Assembly: GCA_021816885.1 (NCBI GenBank)
Contig: JAKAWS010000004.1
Location: 1-64,000 of the forward strand
DNA: 64,000 nt
DNA from: Microcaldota archaeon
GTDB taxonomy: Archaea; Micrarchaeota; Micrarchaeia; Micrarchaeales; Micrarchaeaceae
Reading direction: 5' to 3'
This document shows, piece by piece, positions 58,961-64,000 of this stretch. Position 1 is the first letter of the stretch. Every line of letters starts with the position of its first letter. The translations under genes and the position numbers were made by a program. The notes under the pieces are model-generated. The model was not told the origin of the DNA. It was given only the letters and a program-made list of their open reading frames with translations, and searched no databases.

Positions 58961-60490
58961 TGATTGTGCGCTTTTGTTTGTCATGCTGGCATAGATGGAA
59001 TTCAGATATGAGACTCCGGATGGCAAGAACCATTCTTGCTTTATTATCCTTGAATCATTGTATGTCATTGCCTCTCTAGCCATCTCGACCTGTTTCTTGT
59101 AGGTTTCTGTCTCGTTGATAGATATGCTCGCGTTCCTTTGGGATACAAATGCAATCTCGGCGCATGTGTCGTTCAGGGTTGTTGAGAATCCGCCGCTGCT
59201 TGCATGCAGCATCTCTGAATCTGCGTACCTTGTGAACGTATCTGTGTAGTTCGCATAGCTGTTGGACAAATTCAGCATCGCTGCCTGCAGTTCGCTCTGG
59301 CGGTTGAACATAAACGCATTTATAGGCAGACTCGAATGGTAATCTAATCTTATATTGGCGTATGCAGTCGCGGCACAGAATGGTTCGGTCTGCAGGTATG
59401 GTATCATGCTGATGTTCTGGATTGATGTGTAAGTCGCGTTCTCCCCCACTGTATAGCTGATTTTTATGTCAGTAAATCCACTGCCTGTAAAATTGCCAAC
59501 CATTGCTTTCACGGCTTTGTAGTTCACAGTGCTATTCAGCTTCCCGGTTCCGTTCAGCTCCAAAAGGTTTGAGCCGTATGTCTGGTTTTCTGGCAGTATG
59601 TATAATCTTAGCGGAAGCCGGGTCTTCTTGCTTGCGTTTATGTATGAAAAGAGAATTATCTCATTTGAATAGAACACAGTTAAGCTTGATATGTAGGACT
59701 TTATCGCACTGTGGGCGTAAGAGGCTCCGCCATAACTTAGGCGTATGTTTGTGACGTTTGTGTTGAGATATTTAGAATACTTGGTAAGGTTCATCTGTAT
59801 CGAGTAGTTTCCTGGTCCCGAATAATTTGCGATTGTGAGGTTTATGTAAGGTAGGTTCGCTGATTCGACGTAGTGGGCAGGCCATATCGGCATGATAAGG
59901 ATCACTATGCCGCCAATTATTGCTGCGCCTGCCAGATACTTGAAGGCAGGGGCTGCGCCTTTCGCTACCTTAGAGCCAACCTTTCCGAGATAGCGACTGG
60001 TCTGCAGTATCATTCCGATCGTTCCGACTATCAATAGGTAATATCCTATTATCGCTATGTTCGTCGACAGCGTTTGACTTGACTGCACTCCTGCTGAATA
60101 GAGAATGGCAGGAAGGAACATGGCTATCGTGAGCATCGACCAGCCGGTGCCGTCTAACCACCTCTGCCTTGTCTGGACTAGCTCGATTATCAGGATTCCG
60201 ATTATGTATTCCGGAAATATTTTGCCGAGTATGTTCGTATATGCTACTGATCCAGCCGCTATCGTTATTATAGATAAGTATATTATGTATTTGAGGGATG
60301 CTCTGTAGACTATGATAATCGGGATGAGCGCAAAGAAGGCGAGTATCGAATAGAAGATGAAAGAGGTGCTGTTTAGGATTACAAAATAGGCCAGGAAAAG
60401 AACCGCGATTGCACCCCATATCGCTGCCGTAGTCCAATACAGAAGCAGCCTCCGCCATTTTGCGCCGTTCTTTTGTAGTAGTTCTTTCAT
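58955..60490 (-). CDS. Membrane protein with large glycosylated outer domain
   Basis: 511 residues. About seven to eight membrane helices in the first ~205 residues, then a ~300-residue extracytoplasmic domain with some 20 N-glycosylation sequons (NLT, NYS, NVT, NGT, NES-type). No enzymatic motif is seen in the loops. It could be an oligosaccharide-receiving surface protein. It lies 12 nt downstream of the aIF2-gamma gene on the same strand. Confidence 0.65.
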   Translation of the reverse strand: MKELLQKNGAKWRRLLLYWTTAAIWGAIAVLFLAYFVILNSTSFIFYSILAFFALIPIIIVYRASLKYIIYLSIITIAAGSVAYTNILGKIFPEYIIGILIIELVQTRQRWLDGTGWSMLTIAMFLPAILYSAGVQSSQTLSTNIAIIGYYLLIVGTIGMILQTSRYLGKVGSKVAKGAAPAFKYLAGAAIIGGIVILIMPIWPAHYVESANLPYINLTIANYSGPGNYSIQMNLTKYSKYLNTNVTNIRLSYGGASYAHSAIKSYISSLTVFYSNEIILFSYINASKKTRLPLRLYILPENQTYGSNLLELNGTGKLNSTVNYKAVKAMVGNFTGSGFTDIKISYTVGENATYTSIQNISMIPYLQTEPFCAATAYANIRLDYHSSLPINAFMFNRQSELQAAMLNLSNSYANYTDTFTRYADSEMLHASSGGFSTTLNDTCAEIAFVSQRNASISINETETYKKQVEMAREAMTYNDSRIIKQEWFLPSGVSYLNSIYASMTNKSAQSS

Positions 60491-60502
60491 CGTTGGCCAT
60501 CC

Positions 60503-61714
60503 TTACTCGATCACAGCGTATCCTGTAAGCCTTAGCCTGTGGTTTACCCTTCTCATCACAGCCATCTTCAACCCTTTCTCTACTGGCACAGGATGGCTGA
60601 ACCGTATTTTTACGCTGTTTCTCTTTGACGAAGAGACATAAGATAGGACGGTCGCCGTGCCTATGCTCAAGGCGATTGGTTCGTCTTTCGAGAAGCCGCT
60701 TACCTGTATGTCAGTACGCTCTAGAGGAATGTATGCTGCGTTTATCTCTTCTACCACCTTCGGCATCTTTCCCTTATGGCCCAACACCATCCCCACCAGC
60801 GAATCCGCCTTGGTCAGCGCCGGGTCCATCTGGGTGGCTATGCCTATAAGACCGCCGGGATGCGCTTCTTCTATGTCGTCTGTGCCGGTATTTATCCCTA
60901 CAATCAATGTCAATATCTCCGAGTATATGGTGTGCTTCCCTTTCTGCTTGCTCAGTCCGGGCAATATGCTTATAGTGTCCCCTACCTTAAGCTTGCCCCT
61001 TATTATAGTGCCTCCGATGACTCCGCCTCTCAATTTTTCTATGTCAGAGCCGGGCTTGTTCACATCGAAAGACCGTGCAATGTACATCAGTGGATCGGCA
61101 TCCAGGTTAAAATCCGGGAGATGCATCTTCGATATAAGCTCAAGTATGACGTCGATGTTTATATTCCTGTTCGGCACCGCAGGCACTATCGGAGCGTCCT
61201 CTATAGCGCTGCCTTTGATGAACTCCTTTATCTGCTTATAGTGCTCAAGCGCCTTTTCCTTTCCGACAAGATCTACTTTGGTCTGGACGATGATCGCATT
61301 CTTTATTCCAAGAAGGTTTATTATCATCAAGTGCTCGCGTGTCTGCTGCATCGGACACTGTTCATTTGCGGCTATTATGAATAGTATCCCGTTTATTATG
61401 TTTGCGCCGGATATCGCTGTCGCCATAAGGGTCTCGTGGCCTGGCGCATCCAGAATAGAGAACCGCAGCACTGGCTCGGCCGCCGAACCGCACTTCTTGC
61501 AGGTCTTTTCTATCGTGTAAGCTGATGGGCCCTTGCACTTCTCGCATTTCCGAATTACTGCATCAGCATACCCTAACTTTATCGTCATGTTTCTCTTTAT
61601 GCTCTCACTGTGCCTGTCCGTCCATATGTTAGTCAAGGATTGGACTACTGACGTCTTGCCATGGTCTATGTGCCCTAGCGTACCTATGTTTATCTGGCTC
61701 TGTTTTATATCCAT
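60503..61714 (-). CDS. Translation initiation factor aIF2 gamma subunit
   Basis: 403 residues from ATG 61714 (MDIKQSQINIG); upstream extension to 61810 runs into the S6e gene and is rejected. G1 GHIDHGKTSVVQ, switch II DAPGHETLM, G4 TKVD, a zinc knuckle CEKCKG...CKKCG, and KLGYADA are typical. It carries initiator Met-tRNA to the small subunit. It follows S6e, the common archaeal order. Confidence 0.94.
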   Translation of the reverse strand: MDIKQSQINIGTLGHIDHGKTSVVQSLTNIWTDRHSESIKRNMTIKLGYADAVIRKCEKCKGPSAYTIEKTCKKCGSAAEPVLRFSILDAPGHETLMATAISGANIINGILFIIAANEQCPMQQTREHLMIINLLGIKNAIIVQTKVDLVGKEKALEHYKQIKEFIKGSAIEDAPIVPAVPNRNINIDVILELISKMHLPDFNLDADPLMYIARSFDVNKPGSDIEKLRGGVIGGTIIRGKLKVGDTISILPGLSKQKGKHTIYSEILTLIVGINTGTDDIEEAHPGGLIGIATQMDPALTKADSLVGMVLGHKGKMPKVVEEINAAYIPLERTDIQVSGFSKDEPIALSIGTATVLSYVSSSKRNSVKIRFSHPVPVEKGLKMAVMRRVNHRLRLTGYAVIE

Positions 61715-61739
61715 TGATTCCAGCTCTGTTGCCTTTGGT

Positions 61740-62132
61740 TTAACTCTTCTCCTGCGCTTTTGCCTCTTTCTCCTTTTTTGGGAAGACCTCCTCGACCGGC
61801 CTTGATCCATACTCTACAACCACGGCATTTATCTGCGCCGTTGTGGCTCCAATCATTCCCCCTACGACCGTTTTCCTCCTTACGGACCTGCTTCCCTTCT
61901 TGGTCGAGTCTCTCAGCACACCTGTCTTAACGTATCCTTGAACATATTTATGCATGGGAAAACCACTGCTGTCCGAACCTCCTGTTATCTTTAGCTTATA
62001 CCCGCCGAGGTTTATCATATCCCCTTCTATCGTATCCCCTATCTTCTTCCCAAAGATCGCGGAGGCGTTCTCCGCGCTTATCTCTGCCTGTGCAGCTCTG
62101 CCTGTCTTTTTGTCTGAGTAAACAATCTTCAT
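61740..62132 (-). CDS. rps6e: Ribosomal protein S6e (eS6)
   Basis: 130 residues. MKIVYSDKKTGRAAQAEI, ISAENASAIFGKKIGDTI and the KITGGSDSSGFPMHKYVQG signature of eS6. Short, as in archaea, with no long eukaryotic tail but a Lys/Glu-rich end. Lies between CDC48 and aIF2-gamma in the same direction. Confidence 0.94.
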   Translation of the reverse strand: MKIVYSDKKTGRAAQAEISAENASAIFGKKIGDTIEGDMINLGGYKLKITGGSDSSGFPMHKYVQGYVKTGVLRDSTKKGSRSVRRKTVVGGMIGATTAQINAVVVEYGSRPVEEVFPKKEKEAKAQEKS

Positions 62133-62168
62133 AAAATTACCTAGCGTCCATTGTTATTCTTCGTCTCT

Positions 62169-64000
62169 TTACCTGTACATGTATTCCGGTTCTGCCTTAA
62201 ATCTTTTAATCCTATCCGCAAGCTCCTTTGGTATGGCGGGCCTTACTTCGCTCAGGGCGAAATCGAAGTCTGCCTTTCCGACAATCTTCTTCGAGCTCCG
62301 TATGGCGCTCATGCCTGCTTCCCTGCAAAGGTTCTCTAGTTCCGCTCCAGTATAGCTATCGGTCGCTTCCGCCAAGTCCTGAAGATTGACGTTCTTTGCG
62401 AGAGGCATGCGCTTTGTATGCACCTTCAATATCTCCAGGCGCGATGCCTTGTCCGGTATAGGGATCTCTATTATCTTGTCGAACCTGCCTGGTCGGAGCA
62501 TAGCAGGATCCACATTGTCAGGTCTGTTTGTTGCTGCAATGACAACTATATTCTTCATCGACATCAGACCATCCATCTCCGTAAGCAATGTATCTACGAC
62601 CCGCTCAGTGACTATCGAGTCTGCACTGTCGCCGCCACGGACCTGCGCTATGCTGTCAATCTCGTCTATGAAGATGATGCACGGAGAAGCCATCTTTGCC
62701 TTTCTGAAAAGCTCTCTTACGGCGCGTTCGCTCTCTCCTACATATTTGTTGAGAAGTTCGGGACCCTTTATAGATATGAAATTCGCCTCGCGCTCTGTTG
62801 CGACCGCCTTTGCTAGCATTGTCTTGCCGGTGCCGGGAGCTCCGATAAGTAAGACCCCTTTTACTGGCCTTATGCCTATCTCTTCGAAAAGCTCTGGTCT
62901 CCTCAACGGAAGTTCTACTGCTTCCTTGAGCTGCTCCTTTATCAGGTCAAGTCCGCCTACGTCATCCCATCTCACATTTGGCCTCTCCACGAAGACCTCT
63001 CTAAGCGCGCTAGGCTGGACGTTCCCTAAAGCGTCCTGGAAGTTCTCTTTTGACACCTCAAGTTTTGCGAGCAGTTCGTTAGGCACAGATTTCTTGTTTA
63101 TAACTTCCGGTATAATCTTCCTCACGCACGCCATCGCAGCCTCCCTTACAAGTGCGCTTATGTCTGCACCAGTGTAGCCGTGCGTTATGTTGGCCATCTC
63201 GTCTATATCTACATCTTTTGTCAATGGCATATTCCTTGAATGTATCAATAGTATCTCCTTTCTGGTATTCCTATCTGGCACGCCTATCTCTATCTCACGG
63301 TCGAATCTGCCTGGCCTTCTCAGCGCCGGGTCAATTGCATTAGGCCGGTTTGTGGCCCCTATCACTATGACCTGACCTCTCGAGCGTATGCCATCCATCA
63401 GGGTAAGCAACTGTGATACCATTCTTCTCTCTACCTCGTTCGTAGCCTCTTCCCTTTTAGGCGCGATCGCGTCTATCTCATCCATGAATATTATCGTGGG
63501 CGCTTGCTCGTTTGCCTCCGCGAATATCGACCTGAGCCTCTCTTCGCTTTCTCCTACGTATTTGCTGACCAGTTCTGGTCCGGATATGTTTATGAAGTGG
63601 GCTTCGCTCTCATTTGCGACTGCCTTCGCCAGCAGGGTTTTGCCTGTCCCGGGAGCTCCATACAATAGTACCCCTTTTGGAGGATCTATCCCTAGGCGTT
63701 CGAACAGTTCCGGGTATCTTATAGGCATCTCGACCATCTCCCTTATCTTCTGTATCTCGTTCTTAAGACCGCCTATGTCTTCGTAATGCACCTCCCCTAT
63801 CTTTATCTCGTGTTCGGATATCGGCTCTGATTTGACTATTATCTCTGTGTTGCGCGATACTCTGACTACTCCATGGGGAGTGGTCTGCGCCACTATGTAA
63901 TAAAAGACATAATTAAACATCGGCACTGGCACTAAATCCCCTCTTATTATCGGCTTATTTTCAAGCTTGGTCTTGACAAACTCGGTAAACTCGGGAGTGA
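62169..64000 (-). CDS. cdc48: CDC48/p97 AAA ATPase (5' end outside window)
   Basis: The frame stays open to the window edge, so the start and much of the N-terminal domain are missing; a GTG at 63932 is internal (the preceding codons read [12 protein letters not shown], a normal CDC48 N-domain end). Two AAA modules, D1 and D2, each with Walker A GAPGTGKT and Walker B ([16 protein letters not shown]), arginine fingers in RRPGRFD and RPGRFD. The ring uses ATP to pull substrates apart for protein quality control. The C-terminus ends PEYMYR, close to the HbYX-type tail used by proteasome partners (here MYR). Confidence 0.93.
   Translation of the reverse strand, partial: TPEFTEFVKTKLENKPIIRGDLVPVPMFNYVFYYIVAQTTPHGVVRVSRNTEIIVKSEPISEHEIKIGEVHYEDIGGLKNEIQKIREMVEMPIRYPELFERLGIDPPKGVLLYGAPGTGKTLLAKAVANESEAHFINISGPELVSKYVGESEERLRSIFAEANEQAPTIIFMDEIDAIAPKREEATNEVERRMVSQLLTLMDGIRSRGQVIVIGATNRPNAIDPALRRPGRFDREIEIGVPDRNTRKEILLIHSRNMPLTKDVDIDEMANITHGYTGADISALVREAAMACVRKIIPEVINKKSVPNELLAKLEVSKENFQDALGNVQPSALREVFVERPNVRWDDVGGLDLIKEQLKEAVELPLRRPELFEEIGIRPVKGVLLIGAPGTGKTMLAKAVATEREANFISIKGPELLNKYVGESERAVRELFRKAKMASPCIIFIDEIDSIAQVRGGDSADSIVTERVVDTLLTEMDGLMSMKNIVVIAATNRPDNVDPAMLRPGRFDKIIEIPIPDKASRLEILKVHTKRMPLAKNVNLQDLAEATDSYTGAELENLCREAGMSAIRSSKKIVGKADFDFALSEVRPAIPKELADRIKRFKAEPEYMYR

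Noticed and set aside
61715-61810. Longer N-terminus for aIF2-gamma
   Set aside because: It overlaps the S6e gene and is made of Arg/Lys-rich shadow sequence.
63930-63932. GTG as start of CDC48
   Set aside because: The frame stays open to the window edge with normal CDC48 N-domain residues, so the gene is cut by the window.

Overview
The window is archaeal chromosome. It carries topoisomerase VI subunit A, family B DNA polymerase, Hel308 helicase, membrane-anchored LonB, geranylgeranylglyceryl phosphate synthase, Spt5, aIF2-gamma, ribosomal proteins L11 and S6e, archaeal-type leucyl-tRNA synthetase, Trm5 and CDC48. Genes are short and closely packed, and several are trimmed relative to family norms. 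Two features point to an acid-adapted DPANN archaeon, most likely Micrarchaeota/ARMAN-like: a pilin-like leader of the QSAMEYLMTYGWAIL kind, and a Thermoplasma-type mevalonate branch. This placement is an inference from content, not a computed phylogeny.

Layout. (1) 1-7.1 kb is visibly A+T-rich accessory DNA: a tandem pair of secreted paralogs, then three clustered genes that look like the full 3-phosphate branch of the mevalonate pathway (bisphosphomevalonate decarboxylase, mevalonate-3-phosphate 5-kinase, mevalonate 3-kinase), then a nearly empty stretch and two small orphan genes. (2) 7.1-22.8 kb is housekeeping and envelope genes: a MetRS-beta-like tRNA-binding protein, flavin reductase, polysaccharide deacetylase, amino-acid permease, two agmatinase-family enzymes, a kelch-like surface protein, and a four-gene run (UbiA prenyltransferase, MDR reductase, CPBP protease, UbiE methyltransferase) suggesting quinone synthesis. 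(3) 22.84-24.67 kb is a small restriction-modification island lying between a tRNA-Val gene and a related, D-arm-less tRNA-like copy. (4) 24.7-34.3 kb is information processing and lipid synthesis: RNase Z directly abutting the tRNA, a short NEMF homolog, GGGP synthase, a proline dehydrogenase-like protein, an EndoIII-like glycosylase, L11, Spt5, Trm5, Hel308. (5) 34.3-52.4 kb: PolB, MetAP, B12-dependent ribonucleotide reductase, Top6A, LonB, a TnpB-only IS200/IS605 element, LeuRS, a prepilin peptidase and a translation factor-like protein without its G domain. (6) 52.4-60.5 kb is the second accessory zone: a pilin/lectin gene preceded by an (AC)13 tract that could switch its reading frame, and a tight five-gene block with a CysD-like protein carrying APS-reductase-style cysteines, a CysN-like GTPase and an alkaline-phosphatase-superfamily enzyme. 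(7) 60.5-64 kb: aIF2-gamma, S6e and CDC48, the last cut by the window edge.

How it fits together. The mevalonate branch would feed isopentenyl phosphate into ether-lipid synthesis, for which GGGP synthase makes the first dedicated lipid, and into any prenylated quinone made by the UbiA/UbiE genes. The class III prepilin peptidase at 50.6 kb is the expected processing enzyme for the pilin/lectin at 53.8 kb. The strongest candidates for undescribed biology are the AC-repeat upstream of the pilin, the CysD/CysN/phosphodiesterase block, and the tRNA-flanked restriction island with its D-armless tRNA-like element.
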